DNA from: an uncultured Eubacteriales bacterium
GTDB lineage: Bacteria; Bacillota; Clostridia; Oscillospirales; Acutalibacteraceae
Length of the DNA stretch: 52,749 nt
Reading direction: 5' to 3'
NCBI GenBank assembly: GCA_934692675.1
Contig: CAKUUD010000005.1
Coordinates: 1 to 52,749 of the forward strand
In this document: piece after piece, positions 33,269 through 40,849 of the stretch
Layout: each line of letters opens with the position of its first letter
Position numbering within the stretch: the first letter of the stretch is position 1
Translations under genes and position numbers: made by a program
Notes under the pieces: generated by a model
The model's database searches: none
Told to the model about the DNA's origin: nothing
The model's input: only the letters and a program-made list of their open reading frames with translations

Positions 33269-33922
33269 CTAATTTTTACCTTCGTCCGGCGCTATAACTA
33301 TGTGACGTCTTTCGCCTTCGCCGGTTGACCATGATTTTACCCCTTCGATTTCGCCTACAGCTGTATGTATAATTTTACGCTCATATGATTTCATGGGCTC
33401 AAGATTTATTATCCTATGAGTAACAGAGGCTTTTTCGGCGATTCTTTTTGCCAAATCAGTTAGGACTTCTTTTCTTTTTTCTCTGTAATTCCCGGCTTCC
33501 AAACGGATTTTGTAGAATTCATCTCTTTCATTTTTTTCATTCGCTACGAAAGAAGTCAAATACTGAAGTGCCTCCAAAGTGGAACCGTATTTCCCGATGA
33601 TCAATTTTATGTCGTCCGGGTTATCGCTGTCTATTTTAATCTCGCAAAAATCTGATCCCTCGGAAGTTATTTTCACAGAAAGATTTTCAAACCCCATATA
33701 GAAAAGAACTTCTTTTAGGTATTCCAGAGCCTTTAAAGACGGCGATTTTTTTAGAGTTGCTTTTACTTGAGCAAGCTTTCCGCCAAACATTCCAAAAACC
33801 TTTTTGGATGGCTGCTGAATCACTTCGAAATCAACGTATTTTTCCTCCGCGCCCAGCATCTCGCAAGCCTTCTGCTTAGCCAAAGCCACGGTTTCATCCA
33901 GCGCAAAAACTTCATTTACCAT
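33269..33922 (-). CDS. khpB: RNA-binding protein Jag/KhpB
   Basis: The 217-aa protein has the Jag N-terminal domain (residues 1-50), a linker, and a KH domain with the loop IIGKYGSTLEALQYL near 110. The R3H domain has RRHI-type residues at the end (GEGERRHIVIAP). In Gram-positives KhpB binds many RNAs with KhpA and affects cell elongation and sporulation. It follows yidC by 28 bases, as in most Firmicutes. Confidence 0.95.
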   Translation of the reverse strand: MVNEVFALDETVALAKQKACEMLGAEEKYVDFEVIQQPSKKVFGMFGGKLAQVKATLKKSPSLKALEYLKEVLFYMGFENLSVKITSEGSDFCEIKIDSDNPDDIKLIIGKYGSTLEALQYLTSFVANEKNERDEFYKIRLEAGNYREKRKEVLTDLAKRIAEKASVTHRIINLEPMKSYERKIIHTAVGEIEGVKSWSTGEGERRHIVIAPDEGKN

Positions 33923-33950
33923 AAATCATCACACCTCTGCAAATACTTGA

Positions 33951-34871
33951 CTATTTAATTTTTTTAACCTTAGCCTCTTGCAATTCCAAAAGCGCGCATC
34001 TTGCGGCTTCGTCCTTAGCGTTTATAGTGTACTTATTATAATATTTATTGATTATCAAACTTTGAATTACACCGATTGCCGAAGAGACAACCCAATAAAA
34101 TCCAATCGCACCAGGAACAGTATAAGAAATCCAAGCTATTACCAAAAAGCTCAAATACGGTAGATATTTTCCACATCCTGGCATTTGATCGGTCTGCGGG
34201 TTAGATTTTTTCATTATTATTGCCGAAGCAACCGAACCTACAAAGCACAGCACCGGAATAACCCAAAGCATCTCGGAAAATTTGCATTCATTCGGCTTTT
34301 TAAGAAGGTCGATTCCGCAGAAATTAAATCCGGAACTGTATTCTTCTATGTCAGCGAGCTCATCCTCGTTCATCATTGTGAGTTTGTCTTTTATTTCAGG
34401 GAAGTATTTAATAACCTGGAGCTCTTCGTAACCTTTACTTACTTTTCCTTCAAGCTCAGGGACTGTCGGCAGGACTTCAACCGCTTGAACAATTTTTTCC
34501 TGAGGAATATGTAAAGTGTTTTGAAGAGGCTTGTTAATCGCTCCTATGATACCACTAAGTAAAATTATCGGAATAAGCATCGGGAGGCAACCACTAAGCG
34601 GACTGAAGCCTTCTTTTTCATAAAGTTTAGCTAATTCTTCGTTATATTTTTTCGGGTTTTTTTCGTATTTTTTCTTGAGTTCCGCCTGTTTCGCGGACAT
34701 ATATGCATTCTTCGACATTGACCTCTGCCGATTTATTACAGTAGGAAATAAAATCGCATTAACTATCAACGTGAAAAGTGTAATTGCCAGCGCGTAATTG
34801 CTCACGGCGTCAAAAAGAAACCAAATTAAATAACCAAACATACTACCTAAAAAATCAAATATAAATCCCAA
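33951..34871 (-). CDS. yidC: Membrane protein insertase YidC
   Basis: It inserts proteins into the membrane with or without Sec. The first helix (6-26) is followed by a second whose end carries the family phrase FPTVINRQRSMSKN. A long cytoplasmic Lys/Glu hairpin follows, then LSGCLPMLIPIILLSGI and two C-terminal helices. An acidic insert (about 125-190) is larger than in Bacillus homologues. No lipobox Cys is evident at the start. Length 306 aa. Confidence 0.94.
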   Translation of the reverse strand: MGFIFDFLGSMFGYLIWFLFDAVSNYALAITLFTLIVNAILFPTVINRQRSMSKNAYMSAKQAELKKKYEKNPKKYNEELAKLYEKEGFSPLSGCLPMLIPIILLSGIIGAINKPLQNTLHIPQEKIVQAVEVLPTVPELEGKVSKGYEELQVIKYFPEIKDKLTMMNEDELADIEEYSSGFNFCGIDLLKKPNECKFSEMLWVIPVLCFVGSVASAIIMKKSNPQTDQMPGCGKYLPYLSFLVIAWISYTVPGAIGFYWVVSSAIGVIQSLIINKYYNKYTINAKDEAARCALLELQEAKVKKIK

Positions 34872-34959
34872 ACAGAAAACTCCTTTATCCTTTATTTATG
34901 TCTACACATCTTTAGAATAACATAATTTTTGTTATTATCCAAGCTATTTTATTATCTTG

Positions 34960-35169
34960 TCATGGCACGGGGTCGTACCCGCCTTTGCAGAAAGGGTTAC
35001 ATCTTAGGAATCTCCATATTCCAAGGGCAATTCCGACCAGAGCGCCGTGCTTTTTTAGGGCTTCTTTGGCGTATTCAGAACAAGTGGGAGTAAATCGGCA
35101 ACAAGGCCTTTTTAAGGGGGATATAAACTTTTGATAAAATTCTATCAATCCTATAAAAATTTTTTTCAT
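34960..35169 (-). CDS. yidD: Membrane protein insertion efficiency factor YidD
   Basis: This 69-residue protein carries the family signature CRFTPTCSEYAKEAL and the ending RCNPFCKGGYDPVP. It assists insertion near YidC at the inner face of the membrane. Its start overlaps the rnpA stop by four bases, giving translational coupling. Confidence 0.96.
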   Translation of the reverse strand: MKKIFIGLIEFYQKFISPLKRPCCRFTPTCSEYAKEALKKHGALVGIALGIWRFLRCNPFCKGGYDPVP

Positions 35170-35501
35170 TTAATAAGACCCAATTTTGTAAGTTGACGTT
35201 GCATGCTCGAAAGAACCTCGGGGGTTTTAACTCCTGAAGTTGTTTTCCTGGAAACAAAAATAATATCGTATCCGCTTAGAATTTTATCTTTAATCTGCGC
35301 CAAGGCCGCTCGTATAATTCTTCGAGCTCGGTTTCTTTGAACCGCATTGCCTGTTTTTTTGCTCGTGGTTATGCCGAATCTGTGCGTCTTAAAGCGGTTT
35401 CTCACAGCATATGTAACCAGTACCGGCGAGGCGCTGAAAGACCCGCGCTTGTATGCTCTGCGAAAATCTTTATTTTTATTTATAACATATTTTTTATCCA
35501 T
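35166..35501 (-). CDS. rnpA: Ribonuclease P protein component
   Basis: The protein partner of RNase P RNA for tRNA 5' maturation. The RNR signature GNAVQRNRARRIIRAA lies near residues 46-61 and the basic N-terminus is typical. Length 111 aa. AAGGA is well placed upstream. In contrast to many genomes, rpmH and rnpA are separated here by a terminator and a repeat array. Confidence 0.96.
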   Translation of the reverse strand: MDKKYVINKNKDFRRAYKRGSFSASPVLVTYAVRNRFKTHRFGITTSKKTGNAVQRNRARRIIRAALAQIKDKILSGYDIIFVSRKTTSGVKTPEVLSSMQRQLTKLGLIK

Positions 35502-35531
35502 AAATAAAAAAATCCTTCAAATAATTAAAAT

Positions 35532-35553
35532 AAAGACCACCGAAATGGTCTTT
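35532..35553 (-). terminator. Terminator between rpmH and rnpA
   Basis: AAGACC and GGTCTT pair around a short loop with T-rich sequence on both sides; on the minus strand TTTATTTTAATT follows. It would reduce read-through from the strong rpmH promoter into rnpA. Confidence 0.7.
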
Positions 35554-35554
35554 T

Positions 35555-35665
35555 CGTGATTTGTTTAAATTTTTGGTTCGTGATGAATTTAAACCTTTTT
35601 CGTGATGAACTTAAACATTTTCTCGTGATAAATTTAAATATTTTTGGTTCGTGATAAACTTAAAT
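35555..35665. repeat. Five imperfect direct repeats, rpmH-rnpA spacer
   Basis: The unit CGTGATAAATTTAAA (with G/A and T/C variation) begins at 35555, 35579, 35601, 35624 and 35650, giving periods of 24, 22, 23 and 26 bases, about two helical turns each. The first copy is the most degenerate. No open frame spans it. A related TGTGATAAACG occurs just after the dnaA promoter (near 36040). Helical phasing near the origin suggests protein binding; identity unknown. Confidence 0.8.
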
Positions 35666-35717
35666 ATTTTCTTTTACGATTTTGTGTAAAAACATTTGTT
35701 TTAATATGTCAATTTAA

Positions 35718-35852
35718 TTAGTGGCTTAATCTCTTTCTTCCTTTTGCTCTTCTGCGTGCAAGAACGCGGATTCCGCTCCTTGTAGACATTCTTTTTCTAA
35801 AACCATGTTCTTTTTTTCTATGAAGTTTTTTGGGCTGGTATGTTCTTAACAT
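35718..35852 (-). CDS. rpmH: 50S ribosomal protein L34
   Basis: 44 residues, starting MLRTYQPKK and ending KGRKRLSH, an essentially invariant L34 pattern with the usual Arg/Lys content. The ribosome site is an unusual run of seven G (minus strand, 35861-35867), 8 bases before the ATG. A leader of about 75 nt holds a hairpin (AAGAGTA/TACTCTT). Confidence 0.97.
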   Translation of the reverse strand: MLRTYQPKKLHRKKEHGFRKRMSTRSGIRVLARRRAKGRKRLSH

Positions 35853-35931
35853 TATGCATTCCCCCCCGAATCATTATATATTGCCTCAAAAGAGTACACG
35901 TAGAATACTCTTCACGACTTCATTCCACTTA

Positions 35932-35960
35932 ATTATATAACGACAAATTTATAATGTCAA
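35932..35960 (-). promoter_or_regulatory. Consensus promoter of rpmH
   Basis: Minus-strand TTGACA (35955-35960) and TATAAT (35932-35937) with 17-base spacing: a perfect sigma-A consensus, fitting strong ribosomal expression. Confidence 0.85.
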
Positions 35961-36008
35961 CAAAAAAATTTTTTTAAACAAAAATTAGTTCTTAACGAGC
36001 ATTGATTG

Positions 36009-36037
36009 TTGAAAACTTTTGAAAAATATGCTATCAT
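36009..36037 (+). promoter_or_regulatory. dnaA promoter
   Basis: TTGAAA (36009-36014) and TATCAT (36032-36037), 17-base spacing. TGTGATAAA directly downstream resembles the repeat unit between rpmH and rnpA. DnaA autoregulation is plausible but not shown. Confidence 0.65.
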
Positions 36038-36098
36038 ATTGTGATAAACGCCTATAACCACGACTTATATCATATCATCACTGGAGGTTTTATTTTTT

Positions 36099-37415
36099 AT
36101 GAATTCTTTTAACGAAGCGTGGAGTATTATATGTGATTTTTGCAGATCAAGTATCACTGATGTTGCATATAAAACATGGATAAGCAGAATCGAACCGATT
36201 GAACTCGATTTTGAAGCCGGCAAAGCTGTTCTTATGGTTCCTAACGAATTTCATCGCCAAACTTTGAACAGATGCTACAAAAAACTTTTAATAAATGCTT
36301 TCGATCAAATTTTTGGCTCAGGCATAGACATTTGCTTTGCGATACCCGATGAAATCGAAAAGCTCAACAAAAAAAGCGACCAGAATCTTGCAATAGATTC
36401 GGATTATGAATTTACTTTCGATACATATATAGTAGGTTCTTCAAATAAATTTGCTCACGCCGCAGCGCTCGCTGTTGCTGCGAACCCCGCGGGGGCGTAC
36501 AACCCTCTTTTTATTTACGGAAATTCCGGGCTCGGAAAAACCCACCTTCTTTACGCCATTTGCAATGATATTAAAAAAAGCAATCCAAACAAGAAATATC
36601 TATATATAAAAGGTGACGATTTTACAAACGAACTAATCGAGTCCATCCGAAAAAATACAATGAGTGAATTCCATCAAAAATACCGCCAGACCGATATACT
36701 CCTGGTGGATGACATTCAATTTATAGCAGGAAAAGATTCTACACAAGAGGAATTTTTCCATACTTTCAATTCGCTCTACGAAGCCAAAAAACAAATCGTC
36801 CTCACATCGGACAGGCCTCCAAAAGAAATTCAAACCCTTGAAGATAGGCTTAGAACACGCTTTGAATGGGGTCTTATAGCTGATATTCAGCCCCCGGATT
36901 TCGAAACTAGAATAGCAATAGTAAAAAGAAAAGCGGAACTTTTGGACATAAAAATGCCGGATGAAGTCTGTGAATTTATTTCAAAAAAACTCAAAACAAA
37001 CATCCGTCAGCTTGAAGGCGCCGTTAAAAAAATGAAAGCTCACCACCTTCTGGGCGGCGAACCTATGGGCATTCAGACCGCAAGAATCGCCATTTCGGAT
37101 ATCCTAAATAACGATCAGCCACCTCCGGTAACAATCGAAAAAATAATCGAAGAGGTAGCCCGTACATTCAACGTTTCCGCTCAAGACATACGTTCTTCGA
37201 GAAGGTCGGCCTCGGTGTCAAACGCTCGACAAATCTCGATGTACGTCGTAAGAGAAATCACTCAGCTTCCTTTGGTGTCAATCGGCGAAGAATTCGGCGG
37301 CAGGGATCACTCTACTATAGTATATGCTCTCCAGCAGGTTGAAAAAAATCTAAGCAAGGATCAAAAAACCAAAGCCATGGTCGAAGACATAATAAAAAAC
37401 ATACGCGACCGGTAA
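36099..37415 (+). CDS. dnaA: Chromosomal replication initiator DnaA
   Basis: DnaA binds and melts oriC. Domain I (about 1-85) is followed by a short linker. The AAA+ domain has Walker A GNSGLGKTH near 148, Walker B LLVDDIQF near 207 and an arginine-rich sensor. DNA-binding domain IV carries the signature GGRDHSTIVYA near 407. Length 438 aa, typical of Clostridia with a short domain II. GGAGG precedes the ATG. Confidence 0.98.
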   Translation: MNSFNEAWSIICDFCRSSITDVAYKTWISRIEPIELDFEAGKAVLMVPNEFHRQTLNRCYKKLLINAFDQIFGSGIDICFAIPDEIEKLNKKSDQNLAIDSDYEFTFDTYIVGSSNKFAHAAALAVAANPAGAYNPLFIYGNSGLGKTHLLYAICNDIKKSNPNKKYLYIKGDDFTNELIESIRKNTMSEFHQKYRQTDILLVDDIQFIAGKDSTQEEFFHTFNSLYEAKKQIVLTSDRPPKEIQTLEDRLRTRFEWGLIADIQPPDFETRIAIVKRKAELLDIKMPDEVCEFISKKLKTNIRQLEGAVKKMKAHHLLGGEPMGIQTARIAISDILNNDQPPPVTIEKIIEEVARTFNVSAQDIRSSRRSASVSNARQISMYVVREITQLPLVSIGEEFGGRDHSTIVYALQQVEKNLSKDQKTKAMVEDIIKNIRDR

Positions 37416-37439
37416 AATCATATATTTTTTTGCCCGAAA

Positions 37440-37640
37440 ATCTTTCAACAAGTTTTTAACTTTCAACCTAAAGTTTTCAACTTCGTTGTTGAGAAATTTT
37501 ACCCCTGTGGAAAACGCTTCAAACACTTAACAAACTTTCCACATGTCCAAAAAATTGTTGAGAATAAATTTTTTCTGGCTTTGGACAATCTTTCAACATA
37601 TTAACAGCCCCTACTACTATTACTATAATATTTAATACTA
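37440..37640. other. oriC: Probable oriC: DnaA boxes and unwinding element
   Basis: The dnaA-dnaN spacer holds a cluster of DnaA-box-like sites. TTTCAACA-type copies lie at 37443, 37461, 37474 and 37591, with reverse TTGTTGAG copies at about 37486 and 37555. Two are closer to the classical box: TGTGGAAAA (37506-37514) and CTTTCCACA (37535-37543). Next comes CCCCTACTACTATTACTATA (37608-37627) and an A/T tract. That stretch closely resembles the DnaA-trio unwinding region upstream of dnaN in Bacillus subtilis. Confidence 0.75.
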
Positions 37641-37686
37641 TTCTGTACTTTCCTAGCGTAATTAAAAAAAGAAAAGGATTGATTAT

Positions 37687-38790
37687 GTGAAATTAACTTG
37701 TGAAAAAGAAAAACTAGTCGAAGCTCTTTCAAACGTCCAAAGAGCAGTTTCGCAAAAATCTACAATTGCTGCCCTAGAAGGCATTCTCATAAAAGCCACA
37801 GATTCAAAACTCGAACTCTGCGGATATAACACAGAACTCGGAATAACAACAGTCATACCGGCAACAGTTACAAGTAACGGGACACTGGTCTTGAACGCAA
37901 GGCTCTTAACCGAGATTGTCAGGAAATTACCAGGCGATGTGCTCGAAATTTTCGTAGAGGAAAATCTAAAAACAACAGTAACTTGTGGGCAAAGTAAATT
38001 CGAGCTTATCGGCATTGATGCAGAAGAATTCCCGACACTCCCTGAAGTTGAAAACGCAAGAGCTTTGGAAGTATCAGTCGAGATGCTCAGGAGCATGATT
38101 CGCCAGACCATATTTTCGGTTTCGGAAGTTGATACTAAACCCATTCACACAGGCACGCTTTTCGAAATTAAAGATAAAACACTGACACTCGTGTCGGTGG
38201 ACGGTTATAGGTTGGCTCTTCGAAAAGAACCCATAAAAGAGGATTTGGAACTGAACTTCGTGGTGCCGGGTAAAACTTTAAGAGAAGTATTAAGGCTCCT
38301 GCCGGATGATGATGAACAGGTCACGATTTCGGCCGGAATGACTCACATAATCTTTTCGGTAGGCGATTATACGGTGGTCTCGAGGCTTCTGGATGGTGAA
38401 TTTTTGGATTACCATTCTACAATTCCAAAAAAGAGAGAGATAGAAGTCATAGCAAATACCCACGACTTTATAGAAAGCATTGAAAGGGTGTCGCTTCTCA
38501 TAACGGATAGGCTGAAAAGCCCGGTAAAATGTATATTTTCCGAGGATCACATTCACCTTTCTTGCTGCACTTCGATAGGGAAAGCTGATGACGAATTACC
38601 GGCTGACAGCACAGGAAAAGAAGAGCTTGAAATAGCCTTCAATAACAAATACATGACCGACGCACTTAAAAACTCCGAGACGGACGAGATCAAAATAACT
38701 CTTAACGGCCCCTTGAGCCCGATAAAGATAACAAATAAAGATGAAACATCATTTATTTTCATAGTCCTGCCGGTCAGAATAAAAGCTTAG
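37687..38790 (+). CDS. dnaN: DNA polymerase III sliding clamp (beta)
   Basis: The clamp encircles DNA and tethers polymerase III. The 367-residue sequence follows the three-domain beta fold, with typical phrases VVPGKTLREVLRLL and the C-terminal FIVLPVRIKA (the xLPVR-type end that forms the peptide-binding cleft). It starts with GTG after AAAAGGA. It lies directly downstream of the origin. Confidence 0.97.
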   Translation: MKLTCEKEKLVEALSNVQRAVSQKSTIAALEGILIKATDSKLELCGYNTELGITTVIPATVTSNGTLVLNARLLTEIVRKLPGDVLEIFVEENLKTTVTCGQSKFELIGIDAEEFPTLPEVENARALEVSVEMLRSMIRQTIFSVSEVDTKPIHTGTLFEIKDKTLTLVSVDGYRLALRKEPIKEDLELNFVVPGKTLREVLRLLPDDDEQVTISAGMTHIIFSVGDYTVVSRLLDGEFLDYHSTIPKKREIEVIANTHDFIESIERVSLLITDRLKSPVKCIFSEDHIHLSCCTSIGKADDELPADSTGKEELEIAFNNKYMTDALKNSETDEIKITLNGPLSPIKITNKDETSFIFIVLPVRIKA

Positions 38791-38811
38791 AAATTTTTAA
38801 AAGGTGTTACG

Positions 38812-39024
38812 ATGAAAGAAATTACAATTAAAACTGAATATATAAAACTGGACTCTTTTCTAAAGTATGCAGGTTTGGTATCCACAGGCGGAGAAGCTAA
38901 ATCTTTGATATCGTCGGGAAGGGTAAAAATTTTGGGTGAGACTTGCACAAAAAGAGGCAAAAAATTAACTATTGGTACGGTATTATGTATAGACGATGAA
39001 GAATATAAGGTTTTGAAGGCGTGA
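38812..39024 (+). CDS. yaaA: S4-domain RNA-binding protein YaaA
   Basis: A 70-residue S4-like protein (KLDSFLKYAGLVSTGGEAKSL) of the YaaA/RlbA group always found between dnaN and recF in Firmicutes. It is linked to ribosome assembly in Bacillus. Its stop overlaps the recF GTG. Confidence 0.92.
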   Translation: MKEITIKTEYIKLDSFLKYAGLVSTGGEAKSLISSGRVKILGETCTKRGKKLTIGTVLCIDDEEYKVLKA

Positions 39025-40139
39025 AAATTTTAAATTTATCTTTAAAAAATTTCAGAAATATTTTGGAACAAGAATTTGAATTCAGTGATGGCGTTAATCT
39101 TATTTATGGGAAAAACGCCCAAGGAAAAACCAATATCACCGAAGCTATCTGGATGTTCACCGGCGCCCGGTCTTTCAGGGGTTCAAAAGATATTGATCTT
39201 GTAAATTTCGGCGAATCTTTTGCTCGGATTGACGGAGATTTTTGGTTTGAAAATAGGGAACACGAAATTTCGATTTTATTTTCCGGCGGAAAAAGAAAAG
39301 CCATAATGGACGGCATAACCAAGCCGTATCCTACGAATATAATAGGCAGATTTAGAGCAGTTATTTTTTCGCCGATTCATTTATCGCTCATAAAAAGTGG
39401 CCCGGATTTTAGAAGAAGATTTTTAGATGCAGCTGTTTGTCAACTAAAACCGACATATACTTCTTTGATTTCAAGGTATAATCAAATATTGAAACAAAGA
39501 AATTGCTTTTTGAAAAATCTTGGAGGTCAAACCCCTGATGACGGTCTTTTGGATATTTGGAACGATAAAATCAGTGAAATTGGGGCTTTAATAATAAAAA
39601 ACCGTTTGGAATATCTCGAAATTTTAAAAAAGCACGCCTATAAAATTTTTAATGAAATTTCCGGCGGAAATGATGAGCTTATTTTGAATTATAATTCTTC
39701 GATATCCAAAAATTTGGATTTTAATACTCCTGTCAAAGAAATCGAAGAAAATTTCAGAAATAAACTCCAAAAATTGAAATCATCTGAGTTAAAATGCGGC
39801 TCAACACTTTGCGGCGCCCACAAAGATGACCTGGACGTTATAATAAACGGCTATCCGGCGAGGAATTTTGCCTCCCAAGGTCAGCAGCGCTCGGCTGCAC
39901 TTACGTTTAAGCTTTCCGAGGCAATTGTTCTGGAGGAAGTTACCGGCGAGTCGCCTGTTATTTTGCTTGACGACGTCATGAGCGAGCTCGATCCGTTCAG
40001 AAAAGAGTATCTTATCAATAATATGGGCGACAGGCAGGTGTTCATAACCGCTTGCGATTTGAGCGATTTGGCTTCTGCAAAAAAGGGCAGAGCCTTTGGA
40101 ATAAATGCTGGCAAGGTTTTTGAAATTAAAGATTTTTAG
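39021..40139 (+). CDS. recF: DNA replication and repair protein RecF
   Basis: This SMC-like ATPase loads RecA at gaps. Walker A GKNAQGKTN lies at 30-38, the signature-like SQGQQRSAAL near 290 and Walker B ILLDDVMSELD near 316. Start GTG overlaps yaaA by four bases. Length 372 aa is normal. Confidence 0.96.
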   Translation: MKILNLSLKNFRNILEQEFEFSDGVNLIYGKNAQGKTNITEAIWMFTGARSFRGSKDIDLVNFGESFARIDGDFWFENREHEISILFSGGKRKAIMDGITKPYPTNIIGRFRAVIFSPIHLSLIKSGPDFRRRFLDAAVCQLKPTYTSLISRYNQILKQRNCFLKNLGGQTPDDGLLDIWNDKISEIGALIIKNRLEYLEILKKHAYKIFNEISGGNDELILNYNSSISKNLDFNTPVKEIEENFRNKLQKLKSSELKCGSTLCGAHKDDLDVIINGYPARNFASQGQQRSAALTFKLSEAIVLEEVTGESPVILLDDVMSELDPFRKEYLINNMGDRQVFITACDLSDLASAKKGRAFGINAGKVFEIKDF

Positions 40140-40151
40140 CGGGAGAATTTT

Positions 40152-40400
40152 ATGTATATTAATATTGCAGGAGATTACAGTCTAAAAACATCCGAAATCA
40201 TAGGCGTGTTTGATATTGATAAGCTCACGGTTTATAGATCCAACAGAAATTATTTGTCAAAGATGGAGAAAAGAGGTAAAATAATAAGTGTGACGGATAA
40301 GATACCGAAGTCTTTTTTGCTTTGTGGCTCTAAAAAAGACAGTGTTGTTTATCTTAGTAATCTTATGCCTTCGACGATTTACAAACGGCACGAATCGTAA
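40152..40400 (+). CDS. remB: RemB-like DUF370 regulator
   Basis: The 82-residue protein is a DUF370 family member, in the slot after recF held by remB (yaaB) in Bacillus. There RemA/RemB control matrix genes. The end STIYKRHES varies from the Bacillus protein. GGGAG is well placed. Role in this organism is unknown. Confidence 0.85.
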   Translation: MYINIAGDYSLKTSEIIGVFDIDKLTVYRSNRNYLSKMEKRGKIISVTDKIPKSFLLCGSKKDSVVYLSNLMPSTIYKRHES

Positions 40401-40423
40401 ATTTTTGAGAGGAGTGAAAATAA

Positions 40424-40819
40424 TTGGGTAATTTAAAACTGCCTTTTTGCCCTTATTGCAAGGCCAGATTATGGTACGCAGAGGCTTTTTTGTCAAAAAA
40501 TCGTAATTTATATAAATGCAAATGCTGCTCAAAATCCGCAAGAGTGGAAGTAGATGCAGGAATATTTAAATTTTTGGGTTTGGTAGAAATTTTATCTGTT
40601 GTTATTTTTGCTCTGTCGATGTTTGCGGGCGGTAGTTACTGCTTTTATGGGCTTGTTGCGATTTTGATTTTATTTGGAATCTTTTATTTTATTTCACCGT
40701 ACAAAATCAAGATCACAGAATTAGAAGATGACCCAAACGAAAGCGAGGAGCATCCGCACGATAACGTGCATACCGAACGTTTCGGAAAAGATACAGACAC
40801 TGAAATTTATAGTAATTAG
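40424..40819 (+). CDS. Zinc-ribbon membrane protein, unknown
   Basis: Start is TTG with GAGGAG upstream. An N-terminal zinc ribbon has CPYC (9-12) and CKCC (about 33-36). Two membrane helices follow (about 51-70 and 72-90), then an acidic, His-rich tail of about 40 residues. The length is 131 aa. Short zinc-ribbon membrane proteins are widespread in Clostridia without known role. It lies between remB and gyrB and is probably co-transcribed with both. Confidence 0.75.
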   Translation: MGNLKLPFCPYCKARLWYAEAFLSKNRNLYKCKCCSKSARVEVDAGIFKFLGLVEILSVVIFALSMFAGGSYCFYGLVAILILFGIFYFISPYKIKITELEDDPNESEEHPHDNVHTERFGKDTDTEIYSN

Positions 40820-40849
40820 AAGATATTTTAAGAAGGGAGCTTTTATATT

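Noticed and set aside
35555..35665. CRISPR-like array
   Set aside because: Units are about 15 bases with spacers of 7-11 bases that are not unique sequences of constant length; no cas genes.
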